Shown: positions 9,520 through 19,543, numbered from the stretch's first letter. The stretch is DNA of 64,000 nt from Geoalkalibacter halelectricus (GCF_025263685.1 NZ_CP092109.1:682001-746000), one strand, 5' to 3'. Translations and numbers: made by a program. The notes: generated by a model from the letters alone, not told the origin.

Positions 9520-10317
9520 ATGATTTATTGGATTCTTTACCTGGCGACGGGAGCCTTCGCGGGTGTTTTGGCCGGCCTGCTGGGCGTCGGCGGGGGCATT
9601 GTCATCGTGCCGCTGCTGACCTTTGTATTCACGGCCCAGGGGCTCGCTGAAGGCTACATTCTGCACATGGCGCTGGGAACCTCTCTGGCCAGCATCATGT
9701 TTACCTCCATTTCCAGCTTTCGCGCCCATCACGCGCGCGGGGCGGTGGATTGGGCGGTGGTGCGCACCATCACCCTGGGCATCATGACCGGGACTTTTCT
9801 GGGCAGTTGGGTGGCAGCACAGTTCAGCAGCCGCTTTCTTGCCGGCTTTTTTGTCGTTTTCACCTACACCGTGGCAACGCAGATGCTCTTCAACGCGCGT
9901 CCCAAGCCATCGCGCACCCTTCCCGGGCGGGGGGGAATGTTCGGCGTGGGCAACCTCATCGGCGGCGTGTCGAGCTGGGTGGGCATCGGCGGCGGCAGTC
10001 TTTCAGTACCGTTTCTGGCCTGGTGCAATGTGCCCATACACCGGGCGGTGGGAACCTCGGCGGCCATCGGATTCCCCATCGCCGTGGCTGGAACTTTCGG
10101 CTACCTTCTCAACGGCTTGGGGGTTCCCGGTTTGCCGAACGAAACCATCGGCTTTATTCATCTGCCGGCGCTGTTCGGAATTGCTTTGGCCAGCGTCTGC
10201 ACCGCGCCTTTGGGAGCGCGCCTTGCCCACAGCCTGCCGGTAGCGCGCCTGAAAAAATTCTTCGCTGTTTTCCTGATTATCATGGGAACCCGCTTGCTGC
10301 TGACTTTGGTGTGGTAG
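9520..10317 (+). CDS. TauE/SafE-family sulfite or organosulfonate exporter
   Basis: A 265-residue protein with about eight membrane helices and the two internally repeated TauE/SafE signatures, GLLGVGGGIVIVPLL near residue 20 and GVSSWVGIGGGSLSVPFL near 155. Members move anions such as sulfite, sulfoacetate or thiosulfate; the substrate here is unknown. It converges on selD with a 16-base gap. The ribosome site is weak (TTGAGCG). Confidence 0.88.
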   Translation: MIYWILYLATGAFAGVLAGLLGVGGGIVIVPLLTFVFTAQGLAEGYILHMALGTSLASIMFTSISSFRAHHARGAVDWAVVRTITLGIMTGTFLGSWVAAQFSSRFLAGFFVVFTYTVATQMLFNARPKPSRTLPGRGGMFGVGNLIGGVSSWVGIGGGSLSVPFLAWCNVPIHRAVGTSAAIGFPIAVAGTFGYLLNGLGVPGLPNETIGFIHLPALFGIALASVCTAPLGARLAHSLPVARLKKFFAVFLIIMGTRLLLTLVW

Positions 10318-10333
10318 GCTGAATCCGCCCTGT

Positions 10334-11371
10334 TTAGCTGACGCGCAGGCGTCCGGCGGGGCCGGCGGCGATTTCACCGACGACATAGGCGCCGCAGCCC
10401 GAGGCGAGCAACCGATCGCGCAGGACAGCGGCTTTCTCGGCGGCAACGCTGATGAACAGACCGCCTGAGGTTTGGGGATCGGCGAGCAGATCAAGCACCG
10501 GGGAAGGGAGGTGCCCGGCGTCTAGCACCCGCGGCAGATAATGGTCGCGATTGCGGTGGCTGCCGCCAGGGATCAGCCCCAGGGCCGCCATTTCGGTGGT
10601 TCGCGGATAGGTGGGCAGGCTCGGGCCGTAAAGGGTCACGCAGACTTCGCTGGCCTCGGCCAGTTCGAGGGCATGGCCGAGCAGACCGAAACCGGTGATG
10701 TCGGTGCAGGCGTGTACGCCGATCTCGAGCATGATTTCCGCGGCACGGCGGTTGAGGGTGGCCATGCCGGTGATGGCCGCCTCCAGGTCGGTTTCCGTGA
10801 GCACCTCGCCTTTGAGGGCGGTGGTGAGAATGCCGGTCCCCAGGGGTTTGGTCAGCAGAAGCTGATCGCCGGGGCGGGCGCCGACGGTGGTGACCATGCG
10901 GCGCGGATCGACCAGGCCGGTCACGGCAAGACCGTACTTGGGCTCTTCATCTTCCACCGAATGACCGCCGACAATGACGGCGCCTGCTTCAACGACTTTG
11001 TCCGCGCCCCCCTGCAACACCGCGGTGAGCATGTCAACCCCCAGGCATTTGGGAAAGCCGATGAGATTGAGAGCGGTGATGGGCCGCCCGCCCATGGCGT
11101 AGATATCAGAAAGGGCGTTGGCCGCCGCGATCTGGCCATAAACAAAGGGATCGTCGACCACCGGGGTGAAGAAATCCACCGACTGCACCAAGGCGAGTTC
11201 GTCCGAGATGCGGTAAACACCGGCATCGGCGAAGGGAATGGCGGCCGACAGCAGGTTGGGGTCGGCGGATTGCGGTAGTTGACGCAGCACCTGCGCCAGG
11301 GTCTCGGGCCCGATTTTGGCCGCTCAACCCGCGGAGTGCGACAGGCTCGTCAGGCGAACTTTCTCTGTCAT
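10334..11371 (-). CDS. selD: Selenide, water dikinase SelD, itself a selenoprotein (in-frame UGA)
   Basis: SelD makes selenophosphate from selenide and ATP, the selenium donor for selenocysteine tRNA. The first uninterrupted ATG, at 11290, lacks the catalytic N-terminus. Reading from the ATG at 11371 gives MTEKVRLTSLSHSAG, then TGA at codon 16, then AAKIGPETLAQVL. That is exactly the SelD active-site loop, in which Cys or Sec stands three residues before the essential Lys (Lys19 here; Cys17 and Lys20 in E. coli). The corrected protein is 345 residues, the usual length. Other family motifs follow, such as QSVDFFTPVVDDP and the GGHSVEDEE loop. It ends the selA-selB-selD operon, 47 bases after selB. 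Confidence 0.93.
11324..11326 (-). other. selD: Selenocysteine codon (UGA) of selD
   Basis: In-frame TGA at codon 16, in the position of the catalytic Cys/Sec of SelD. The bases just downstream in the mRNA (about 11285-11320) are GC-rich and contain a small CCTG-GCG-CAGG hairpin that could be part of a bacterial SECIS element; I have not folded it. Confidence 0.9.
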
Positions 11372-11418
11372 CGGCTTTCCTTCTTCCAAAGCATCCAGTT
11401 TTTCCCTACGCAATTATT

Positions 11419-13344
11419 TTAATCCCCCGGTAGCTTCCACGCCACCCGTTCGTCGCCGACGCGGCGGGTGTATTTGAGGGCATCGTAGTGTTCCAACAGG
11501 GCCTGCACCTGCTTGCGCGCACTGCCGAGCAGGTCGCGAAATTGCGCCAGGGTCAGGGTCTGTTGCTCGACAAAGTGCTTTTTCAGCAAGTCCAGGGCGT
11601 GCTGGTAAGTTTCGCTGTGAAGAAAGCTCTCCTCATTGAGTTTGACCAGCTTGCCCTCGGCGAACAGAAAGGAAAAATAGAGGTCGGCCTCCGCGGCGGA
11701 GATCCCCAGGCGGTCCATCATTTCCTTGCGATTTTTTGCCAGGGCGCCTTCCTCGCGATAGGCGTCTTCCAGTTTGGTAAGCATCTCCGCCTGGTGCGGC
11801 GTCGGGCGCGGTTCCCATCCGGGTAGGCGCAGCCATTCGGTCTTTTGCACCAACTGCCCGTCGTCGATGACCATCTGCAAAAGCTTTTGGAAGGCTTTGG
11901 GAGATACTTTTTCAGGCAGCGCCCCTTTGAGGGTGGCGTGGGGGATGCCCGGTTGCAGCGGATTCGCCTCGTGAAAGCGGCTGAGTTCATCAAGCAGGCG
12001 GTGCCGCCATGACGCCAGGGCGTCGCTGGTGGCCCATTGGTCGACCAACTGCCAGGCCAGTCCCTCTTCGTCCAGGATTTTGAGATTCTGTTCGACCCGC
12101 TCACGGCTCAGGCCGGAGAGAATTTCCAGGTTCTTGACCGTGGACACCTGTTGTTCGGCGAGTTTTTGCAGCAAAAAGGACTTCTCGCCGCTTTCGAGTT
12201 CCTTGAGGCCCGCCATGATATCGGCACGGAACCGGCGATGTTTGACCGGGCGCGGATCGAGCACGCGTCCGCCGCCGATGGTGGTCATGGGGCTGTAGGA
12301 GCGAATGATGAAGCGGTCTTCGCGGTGGGCGACCAGGGGGCGATCCAGATGAATCTGGGCGATGACACTTTCTCCGGGCTGCAGAACGTCACGGTCGAGC
12401 AGGGCCACCAGGCCCACCACCCGGGCGGTACCCAGATAGAGGTGTACCGGATCGCGAAACCGCAAGGGGCGGGGCGCGTCTGCCAACAGGCTGAGGCGTG
12501 CGTCGATGCAGGTGGTTTGCTCGAAAACCTTGGGCGTGGCGACCACCGCCCCGCGGCGAATGAGTTCGCGATTGAGGCCGGCGAGATTCAGGGCGACCCG
12601 CTGTCCGGCCAAAGCCTGCTGAACCTGTTTGCCGTGAACTTGAACTTCCCGCACGCGCACCGTGGTTGAGGGGGGCAGCACTTCGACCATGTCGCCGGGG
12701 CGCACCGTGCCGGACAGCAGGGTGCCGGTGATCACCGTGCCGAAGCCGGGCAGGGTGAAGTGCCGGTCGATGGGCAGGCGCATGGGGCCGTCGCTGTCTT
12801 TCTCCGGCAGGCTGCGAACCTCGGCCTCGATGAGGCCGACCAGATCCGCAAGGCCTGCTCCCGTAAGCGCCGATACCCGCGCCACCGGGGCTTTTTCCAG
12901 AAAGGTGCCGGCGATTTCCTCGCGCACTTCCTCTTCCACGATGTCGATCCAGTCCTCCTCGGCCAGATCGCATTTGGTGAGCACGACGATCCCTCTAGGG
13001 ATTTGCAGCAGGTCGAGGATCTGCAGGTGCTCGCGGGTCTGGGGCATGACGCCCTCGTTGACGTCGACCACCAGCAGCACCAGGTCGATGCCGCCGATGC
13101 CGGCCAGCATGTTGTTGATGAAACGCTCGTGTCCGGGGACATCCACCACCCCGGCGATGAGGCCGCTGGGCAGACGAAAGGGGGCAAAGCCCAGATCGAT
13201 GGAGATGCCGCGGGCTTTTTCCTCCTTGAGGCGGTCGGTTTCGACCCCGGTCAGGGCGCCGATCAGGGCAGTTTTGCCGTGGTCGACGTGGCCGGCGGTG
13301 CCGATGATGACATGACGTTCGGAGGCTGGAGGTGCTTTACTCAT
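11419..13344 (-). CDS. selB: Selenocysteine-specific elongation factor SelB
   Basis: A 641-residue GTPase that delivers Sec-tRNA(Sec) to UGA codons by binding the SECIS hairpin. The N-terminal G domain has GHVDHGKTAL (G1), DVPGHERF (G3) and TKCD (G4). EF-Tu-like domains 2 and 3 follow, then a C-terminal series of winged helices (about 380-641) for SECIS binding. The length fits bacterial SelB. It overlaps the end of selA by eight bases and precedes selD, so the three form a coupled operon. The operon's own product SelD needs this factor to be made. Confidence 0.95.
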   Translation of the reverse strand: MSKAPPASERHVIIGTAGHVDHGKTALIGALTGVETDRLKEEKARGISIDLGFAPFRLPSGLIAGVVDVPGHERFINNMLAGIGGIDLVLLVVDVNEGVMPQTREHLQILDLLQIPRGIVVLTKCDLAEEDWIDIVEEEVREEIAGTFLEKAPVARVSALTGAGLADLVGLIEAEVRSLPEKDSDGPMRLPIDRHFTLPGFGTVITGTLLSGTVRPGDMVEVLPPSTTVRVREVQVHGKQVQQALAGQRVALNLAGLNRELIRRGAVVATPKVFEQTTCIDARLSLLADAPRPLRFRDPVHLYLGTARVVGLVALLDRDVLQPGESVIAQIHLDRPLVAHREDRFIIRSYSPMTTIGGGRVLDPRPVKHRRFRADIMAGLKELESGEKSFLLQKLAEQQVSTVKNLEILSGLSRERVEQNLKILDEEGLAWQLVDQWATSDALASWRHRLLDELSRFHEANPLQPGIPHATLKGALPEKVSPKAFQKLLQMVIDDGQLVQKTEWLRLPGWEPRPTPHQAEMLTKLEDAYREEGALAKNRKEMMDRLGISAAEADLYFSFLFAEGKLVKLNEESFLHSETYQHALDLLKKHFVEQQTLTLAQFRDLLGSARKQVQALLEHYDALKYTRRVGDERVAWKLPGD

Positions 13345-14755
13345 CGGTATCAGCGAGTGCCTTTGTCAGGGATTGCAGGAGCGCATCTTCTTCTTCGGGA
13401 GCGACGGTGCGCAGGTTGAGCAGCAACTGATTATCAGCAATACGCCCGACAACCGGCGGTGACTGCCGACGCAGGCGCGCGGCCAGTTGGTCGACCGAGA
13501 CGGCATCCGTGGTCAGAGCCAGGGCGAAACCCGCAAGCTCGGTCAGGGGCAGGGCGCCGCCGCCCACCGTTGCCGGGGTGGAAACCACACTAAGGGTGGC
13601 GCGGCTGTTCAGGGCCTGGCGGGCCCGGGTGGCAAAATTCTCGGTGCGCAGCCGTAACTCTTCGGGGTCCGCGGCGAGCATGGCCAGAACCGGGACTTCG
13701 CGCAGAGCGCGGGCCCGATCGAGGTAGAGCCGCAGGGTCGCCTCCAGTGCCGCCAGGGTCAGCTTGTCCATGCGCAGGGCGCGCGCCATGGGATGCTTGC
13801 GGATTTTTTCAATGAGGTCGCGCCGTCCCAGCAGAATCCCCGCCTGCGGACCCCCCAGCAACTTATCGCCGCTAAAGGTCACAATATCGATTCCGGCCGC
13901 CACGGCTTCGGCCACGGTGGGTTCGCGCGGCAAGCCGTATTCACTGAGGTCGAAGAGCATGCCGCTGCCCAGGTCTTCCATGACAATGATGCCGTGGCGG
14001 CGCCCCAGTTGCACCAGTTCGGCGCCAGAAACTTCGGCACTGAAGCCAAGGATGCGATAGTTGCTGGTATGAACCTTGAGCAGCAGCCCGGTATGTTCGT
14101 TGATGGCGTTTTCGTAGTCGCGTGGATGGGTCTTGTTGGTGGCGCCGACCTCGACCAGGCGCACGCCGCTGGCGGCCATGACCTCGGGAATGCGAAAGGC
14201 GCCGCCGATTTCAACCAACTCGCCGCGCGAGACGATGCCCTCACGGCCCTGGGCCAGGGCGGCGAGGGCCAGATAGACGGCTCCGGCGTTGTTGTTCACC
14301 ACCGCGGCGGCTTCGGCGCCGGTCAGGCGGCACAACAGCTCCTCCACATGCGCATGGCGCTGGCCGCGGCGACCATCGCTCAAATCGAGTTCCAGGTTGG
14401 AGTAGCGACACGAAACCGCGACGATGGCCTCAAGCGCCAGGGTAGCCAAGGGGGCGCGACCGAGATTGGTGTGCAGCAGAGTACCCGTGGCGTTGATCAC
14501 CTGGCGCAAATTGGGCGCCAGGCGCGCCAGGGCGTGGCGGGCGGCGACCTGTGCGACCTGCTCCTCGGACAAAGTCTCTGGATCGATGGTCGTGGGGTCG
14601 GCAAGAATCCGCCGGCGCAGCTCGGCGACCGCGGCCTGGGCCGCTTCCTTGAGCAATACTGGGGGGCAGCGCTCGGCCAAAGCGGTCAGGGCGGGTTGCT
14701 GGAGAAGGCGATCGATGGCCGGCAGGGCGCGCAGCAGACTGTTAGAATCGGACAT
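13337..14755 (-). CDS. selA: L-seryl-tRNA(Sec) selenium transferase SelA
   Basis: A 472-residue PLP enzyme that converts seryl-tRNA(Sec) to selenocysteinyl-tRNA(Sec) with selenophosphate. Family motifs are the INATGTLLHTNLGRAPL region near residue 90, VNNNAGAVYLAL and the PLP lysine Lys298 in TFSGDKLLGGPQ. It is the first gene of selA-selB-selD. The tRNA gene selC is not visible in this window. The upstream gap to 14912 contains a 28-bp perfect palindrome. Confidence 0.95.
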   Translation of the reverse strand: MSDSNSLLRALPAIDRLLQQPALTALAERCPPVLLKEAAQAAVAELRRRILADPTTIDPETLSEEQVAQVAARHALARLAPNLRQVINATGTLLHTNLGRAPLATLALEAIVAVSCRYSNLELDLSDGRRGQRHAHVEELLCRLTGAEAAAVVNNNAGAVYLALAALAQGREGIVSRGELVEIGGAFRIPEVMAASGVRLVEVGATNKTHPRDYENAINEHTGLLLKVHTSNYRILGFSAEVSGAELVQLGRRHGIIVMEDLGSGMLFDLSEYGLPREPTVAEAVAAGIDIVTFSGDKLLGGPQAGILLGRRDLIEKIRKHPMARALRMDKLTLAALEATLRLYLDRARALREVPVLAMLAADPEELRLRTENFATRARQALNSRATLSVVSTPATVGGGALPLTELAGFALALTTDAVSVDQLAARLRRQSPPVVGRIADNQLLLNLRTVAPEEEDALLQSLTKALADTDE

Positions 14756-14858
14756 GGGATTCGGGCCTTTTGGGGTGCGGGCTGGATCGCAAAAGGCACA
14801 GACGGCCCGCGATCAGGGCCACACCAATAGCACAAAAAGCGGCACGGGAACAAGTCAT

Positions 14859-14886
14859 CCCGACACCTTGCGCGCAAGGTGTCGGG
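14859..14886. repeat. 28-bp perfect palindrome between the kinase and selA
   Basis: Fourteen bases (CCCGACACCTTGCG) are followed immediately by their exact reverse complement, with no loop. It lies 27 bases past the stop of the large kinase and about 100 bases before selA, both minus strand. It may stop the upstream transcript or be a protein site; there is no T-run. Confidence 0.5.
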
Positions 14887-14912
14887 CTCCATGCGAATCC
14901 GGCAAGCATCAT

Positions 14913-17900
14913 TCAGGATGCATTCGGGGTATCCCCCAGGGTTTTCTCGATGGTCTGAAGAAATTCACCGATCTGAATGGGCTTGGTGATGCGCCCGTCC
15001 ATTCCGGCGCGCAAAAAGCGCCTGCGGTCGTCCTCTCCGGCATGGGCAGTGAGGGCGATGACGGGGGTGCGGCGCCCGATTTCGACCTCCTTCTGGCGCA
15101 GGATGCGCGTGACCTGCATGCCGTCGAGCTGGGGCATTTGAATATCCATGAGAACCAGGTCGAAGGAGTCGTTTTCCAGGCGCTCCATGGCCTCGGCGCC
15201 ATCGGTGGCGGTGACGACCTCCCAGCCCTTGCGTTTGAGCACGGTTGCCACCAGATGCCGAATCATGGCTTCGTCCTCGGCGACGAGAATGCGCGCGGTA
15301 CGATTCAGGGGCTTGGCATAGGTCTCTGTCGGCGGAGCCCGCCGGGTTTTTGGAACAGGGACCAACTCGGGTTCCAGAAACGGTCGGGCCGGAATGGAAA
15401 AGAAAAATTCACTGCCCCGACCTTCCTCGCTCTCCACCCAGATTTCCCCGCCCATCTGACAGACGATACGCTGACAGATGGCCAGACCCAAGCCGGTACC
15501 GCCGTACCTGCGGGTGGCCGAGCCGTCGATCTGGCTGAAGCTCTGAAACAGCAGCGACTGTTTTTCCGCGGGAATGCCAATGCCGGAATCGCGCACGGAA
15601 AAAAGCAGCATCGCGCTGCCCGGTGCGATCTTTTCATCCTTTTTGAGGCAGATGGACAGATCGATGCGGCCTGTTTGGGTAAATTTGACCGCATTGGAGA
15701 GCAGGTTGGTCACCACCTGCCTCAGGCGCAGGGAATCGCCGATGATGTGGCGCGGGACGGACGGTTCGACCTTAAAATGGATGGGCAGTTTTTTCTTGGC
15801 GGCCTCCATGGCGAATCCAGCCAGGGTGGTTTCCAGGGTGTCGACGAGGTCGAAGGGCAGCTCCTCGAGCACCATGCGGCGCGCCTCGATGCGCGAGAAG
15901 TCGAGCAGATCCTCGATGAGGCGCAGCAGCGTCTCCGCCGACGACTGGGCCATGTCCAGAAATTGCTCCTGGTAAGGGGTCAGCGGGGTTTCAGCCAGCA
16001 GTTCCTGGGCGCTTTTGATGATGGTCAGCGGCGTGCGTACCTCGTGACTGACGTTGGCGAGAAAATCGCTTTTGGCGCGGCTGGCGTTTTCCGCGGCCTG
16101 GCGTGCTTCATTGAGCGCCTTTTCTGTCTCCTTGCGCTCGCTGATGTCGATGCCGCTGCCCCAGATGTTCCATCCGGGGATGATGCAGGTGCAGGCACCG
16201 TTGGACCAGAGAATGGTCTTGCGCGCGCCGTTCTTGCATTTGATGGCCAACTCGACCGAGCCCGTGCCACCTTCCGCGGAGCAGATGTCCTGTAGCCAGC
16301 GCCGGCGATTGTCTGCGTCGGCGAACAGGCGCTCGGGGGCCATGGGGTTGCCCACCACTTCTTCGGCCAGAAATCCGGTGACGCGTTCGCATTCGCGATT
16401 CCAGAACACGATCTGGCCGCGCTCATCGGCGGCGAACACCATGGCCGGCAGGTTGTCGACGACCACCTTGAGACGTCGTTCACTCTCTTCCAGGGCCAAT
16501 TTCTGCTTGCGTGCCTCGGTTATGTCGCTCCAGGCCACCACCGCGCCGGAAATATCCCCGCCCTTGTCGCGAATCGGTGCGGCATGTACCGCCACCACCA
16601 GCGGCTCACCCAGCCCACACTGCAGCAACCATTCCGATCCGCTGGTCACCTCGCCCTTGCGAATCGCGCGCACCAGGGGCAATTCCTCGGGGCGCGCGGG
16701 TTGCACGCCGTCGAGATGATGCATGCCCCACAACTGCGAATATTCACGCATCGTGGAAGCGCGAACCTGATCCAGGCTCAGGCCGCACATATCCAGACCG
16801 TTGCGGCTGAGCATGTGCAGGTTACCGTCCTGGTCGGCAACCCCCAGGCCCAGGGGAATGTGATCGAGAATGGCCTGCAGCACACTGCGCGCCTCCTCGG
16901 CTTCGCGGGCACGTTCCTCGGCGACCTGGCGCTGCTGCTCGCGTTCTTCCTCGGCCTGTTTGCGCAAGGTGATGTCGATGAATGAGATGACCACACCCTC
17001 GATGACGTCCTGAAGGGAGCGGTACGGGAAGATGCGCAGCAGATAACAGCGCCCGTCGGCGGTGCACATTTCCTGCTCATGCTCGTTGAGCTTTTTCAAT
17101 ACGGTGCGGGCACCGGCCAGAATCGGATCGGTGTCGAGCTTGCCCGCAATGTGATGAAAGGGACGTCCGAGGTCGGAATCGATGAGGTTGAAAATTTCCG
17201 CCGCGGCGGGCGTGAAGCGTCGCACCCGGCCATCCTTGTCGAGAAAAATCGTTGCAATCTGGGCGCTTTTGATCAGGTTGGAGAGATCACTGCTGGTGCG
17301 GGCCAGTTCCTCGTTCTTGTTTTGCACCTCGGCGTTGACGGTAATCAATTCCTCGTTGAGGGCCTGAAGCTCCTCGCGGGATGTTTCCAGCTCTTCGTTG
17401 GCCGAGTGAAGCTCCTCGTTGATGGACATCAGCTCTTCATGGGAGGTTTCGTATTCGCGCACCGCGCTGGCGAGCTGCTCGGTTTTGTTTTTCAGCTCCT
17501 CCTCGAGATACTGAATGAGATGTTCCTTGTCATGTGCCACGGGAAGAGCGGGGTCGGCCTCGGCGCTCGCGGCCTCAGGTGCCAGGGGCGACTCGGTGGT
17601 CTCCTGGATGACCACCAGCAGCAGATCGTCGCTGAAACCGGCGCCGAAGGGGTCGGCGATGACGTTGAGAAGACGTGTTCGTCCGCCAAGGTGCAGGCGC
17701 ACATCCTGGTAGACGGTCTTCCTTTTCTCCTTGAAGGCCTTAAAAGTAATGGAACGCAGCACCGGCTGAAGTTCTTCACGGGCCATGCGGATGAGATTGA
17801 ATTGGGCCGCGCCGATGGGCGGCACCAGAAAGTCTCCGGCGTCACTGGGAAAATGCACCACGTCGAGGTCGCGGTTGACCACCACTGCCGCCGGGGCATA

Positions 17901-19433
17901 GTCGCGCAGCAGTTTCTTTTCCGCCACCGCACCCAGGGAAACCTGTGAAGCACGGGCGGTGGGCGGGTGGGGCGGCGGGCCGATCGTCGTACCAAATGGT
18001 GGCAAGGTCAGCCTCTGAGCGCGGGGCGGTTGCCCGGGGCCGCGTTGATATAGACGCCATTTCTTGTCGACGACCCGAAAATATTGGGCGGCCTCGCCGA
18101 GGTGCTCGGAGGCACCCAGCAGCAAATGACCCCCGGGGCGCAAAACCTGGTGAAAGCTCACCAGCAGCTTTTTCTGCACCGAAGGCTCCAGGTAGATAAG
18201 CAGGTTGCGGCAGGAGATGAGATCAAGTTGCGAGAAGGGCGGATCCTTGAGCAGGTTGTGGTGGGCAAAGAGAATCTTTTCGCGCAAATCCTCCTTGACG
18301 CGATAGCCGTCCTCCACACGCTCGAAATAGGCCTCCAGACGCGCCGCGGAGATGTCGCGCGCGATGCCGGAGGGGTAGAATCCGGCCCTGGCGACGGCAA
18401 TGGCTTCAGGGTCGAGATCCGTGGCGAAAATTTGGATGTCGAGGTTTGAATCGGCTTGCTTGAGGGCTTCGCAGAACAGGATGGCCAGCGAATAGGCCTC
18501 CTCGCCCGTCGAGCAACCGGCGACCCAGGCACGCAGCGGACCCTCGTCGGCATGGGCGGAGATGAGGGCGGGAACCACCGTCTTTCGCACCAGGGCCAAG
18601 GCCTGCTCATCGCGGAAAAAGCGGGTCACGCCGATGAGCAAGTCGTGAAACAGCGCGTCAATTTCTTCCTCGCTGGTGCGCAGCAGCTTGAGGTAGTCGC
18701 TCAGGGTGCGTTTGCCGCGAATCACCAGACGGCGGCGGATGCGGCGCAGCAGGGTTTTGTTCTTGTAGCAGGCGAAATCATGGCCATGGCGCTGATGCAG
18801 CAATTCGAGAATGGCGCGCAGGTTTCTGCCGTCGCTGGTGGTCGGCTTGTCGCCCTGGGAAGACGCCCCCAGGAAGGGAGCAATCTGGGCGAGTTTGCCG
18901 GCAAGATCGGCGGGTTGCAAAACCCAGTCGGCCAATTCGCGATGACTTTGATCCACGCCGGCCTGAGCCAGAACCAGGCCGCCTTGGGCCTTGAGGGCGC
19001 GCAGGCCGAGGGTGCCGTCGCCCGAGGTACCGGCCAAAATCACCGCGGCTGCCTGATCTCCTTGTTGCTCGGCCAGAGAGCGTAAAAAGTGGCCGATGGG
19101 CGCTGGCGGCATGGAATCGTCGGGGAGAGGATCCAGATGCAGACGCCCATTTTCAACGCGCAGCAAAGATGCGGCGGGCAACAGGTAGACCGCATCGGGC
19201 TTGAGCGCTTGTCCCGGGCGCGCGGTGCGTACCTTCAGAGCCGTGCAGCGACCTAGAGCCGCGGCCAAGCCGCGGGATCCCCCCTCTGGTGGTGGGCAGA
19301 GAATGACCACCGCCATGCCGGTGTGGGCGGGCAGGTTGGCGAGAAAGGTTTTGAGAGGGTCGAGATGCCGGGGCGAGACGCCAACGGCAACGATGGGAGG
19401 GGAGGGGAGGTTCTCGGATCTGCCCGTAGTCAT
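14913..19433 (-). CDS. CheB-CheR-PAS-histidine kinase-REC hybrid, 1506 residues
   Basis: A giant chemotaxis-type signalling fusion. Domains in order: CheB-like methylesterase (about 12-185), CheR methyltransferase (about 205-470, SAM motif AGCSTGEEAYSLA), a PAS-like region (about 520-620), a long coiled coil (about 640-740) rich in EEL repeats, three PAS/PAC units (about 740-1110), HisKA with His1130 (VSHEVRTPL), HATPase (DSGIGI, GTGLGLAI) and a receiver with Asp1430 (MDIQMP). The CheB domain keeps the Ser of the GxS turn and the Asp of GTSGDG. The histidine of the usual VVQHLxP segment is replaced (VVILCPPP), so esterase activity is doubtful. CheR looks intact. There is no membrane segment. 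A weak AGGGC ribosome site precedes the ATG. Confidence 0.9.
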   Translation of the reverse strand: MTTGRSENLPSPPIVAVGVSPRHLDPLKTFLANLPAHTGMAVVILCPPPEGGSRGLAAALGRCTALKVRTARPGQALKPDAVYLLPAASLLRVENGRLHLDPLPDDSMPPAPIGHFLRSLAEQQGDQAAAVILAGTSGDGTLGLRALKAQGGLVLAQAGVDQSHRELADWVLQPADLAGKLAQIAPFLGASSQGDKPTTSDGRNLRAILELLHQRHGHDFACYKNKTLLRRIRRRLVIRGKRTLSDYLKLLRTSEEEIDALFHDLLIGVTRFFRDEQALALVRKTVVPALISAHADEGPLRAWVAGCSTGEEAYSLAILFCEALKQADSNLDIQIFATDLDPEAIAVARAGFYPSGIARDISAARLEAYFERVEDGYRVKEDLREKILFAHHNLLKDPPFSQLDLISCRNLLIYLEPSVQKKLLVSFHQVLRPGGHLLLGASEHLGEAAQYFRVVDKKWRLYQRGPGQPPRAQRLTLPPFGTTIGPPPHPPTARASQVSLGAVAEKKLLRDYAPAAVVVNRDLDVVHFPSDAGDFLVPPIGAAQFNLIRMAREELQPVLRSITFKAFKEKRKTVYQDVRLHLGGRTRLLNVIADPFGAGFSDDLLLVVIQETTESPLAPEAASAEADPALPVAHDKEHLIQYLEEELKNKTEQLASAVREYETSHEELMSINEELHSANEELETSREELQALNEELITVNAEVQNKNEELARTSSDLSNLIKSAQIATIFLDKDGRVRRFTPAAAEIFNLIDSDLGRPFHHIAGKLDTDPILAGARTVLKKLNEHEQEMCTADGRCYLLRIFPYRSLQDVIEGVVISFIDITLRKQAEEEREQQRQVAEERAREAEEARSVLQAILDHIPLGLGVADQDGNLHMLSRNGLDMCGLSLDQVRASTMREYSQLWGMHHLDGVQPARPEELPLVRAIRKGEVTSGSEWLLQCGLGEPLVVAVHAAPIRDKGGDISGAVVAWSDITEARKQKLALEESERRLKVVVDNLPAMVFAADERGQIVFWNRECERVTGFLAEEVVGNPMAPERLFADADNRRRWLQDICSAEGGTGSVELAIKCKNGARKTILWSNGACTCIIPGWNIWGSGIDISERKETEKALNEARQAAENASRAKSDFLANVSHEVRTPLTIIKSAQELLAETPLTPYQEQFLDMAQSSAETLLRLIEDLLDFSRIEARRMVLEELPFDLVDTLETTLAGFAMEAAKKKLPIHFKVEPSVPRHIIGDSLRLRQVVTNLLSNAVKFTQTGRIDLSICLKKDEKIAPGSAMLLFSVRDSGIGIPAEKQSLLFQSFSQIDGSATRRYGGTGLGLAICQRIVCQMGGEIWVESEEGRGSEFFFSIPARPFLEPELVPVPKTRRAPPTETYAKPLNRTARILVAEDEAMIRHLVATVLKRKGWEVVTATDGAEAMERLENDSFDLVLMDIQMPQLDGMQVTRILRQKEVEIGRRTPVIALTAHAGEDDRRRFLRAGMDGRITKPIQIGEFLQTIEKTLGDTPNAS

Positions 19434-19543
19434 GGCAATGCCCTGTGTAAAGGGGTTGCGATCAAAAAAATTCAGAAAAAAATCTTATTTAATTATCAAC
19501 GCAATGACAATAAAAAGTTTGATGAAATTAAGTAATTGCTCCG

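Noticed and set aside
14424-16295. Plus-strand 623-codon open frame opposite the CheB-CheR kinase
   Set aside because: It mirrors a strongly supported gene, has low-complexity Gly/Arg/His-rich translation and no recognisable domain. Long antisense frames are expected in high-GC DNA.
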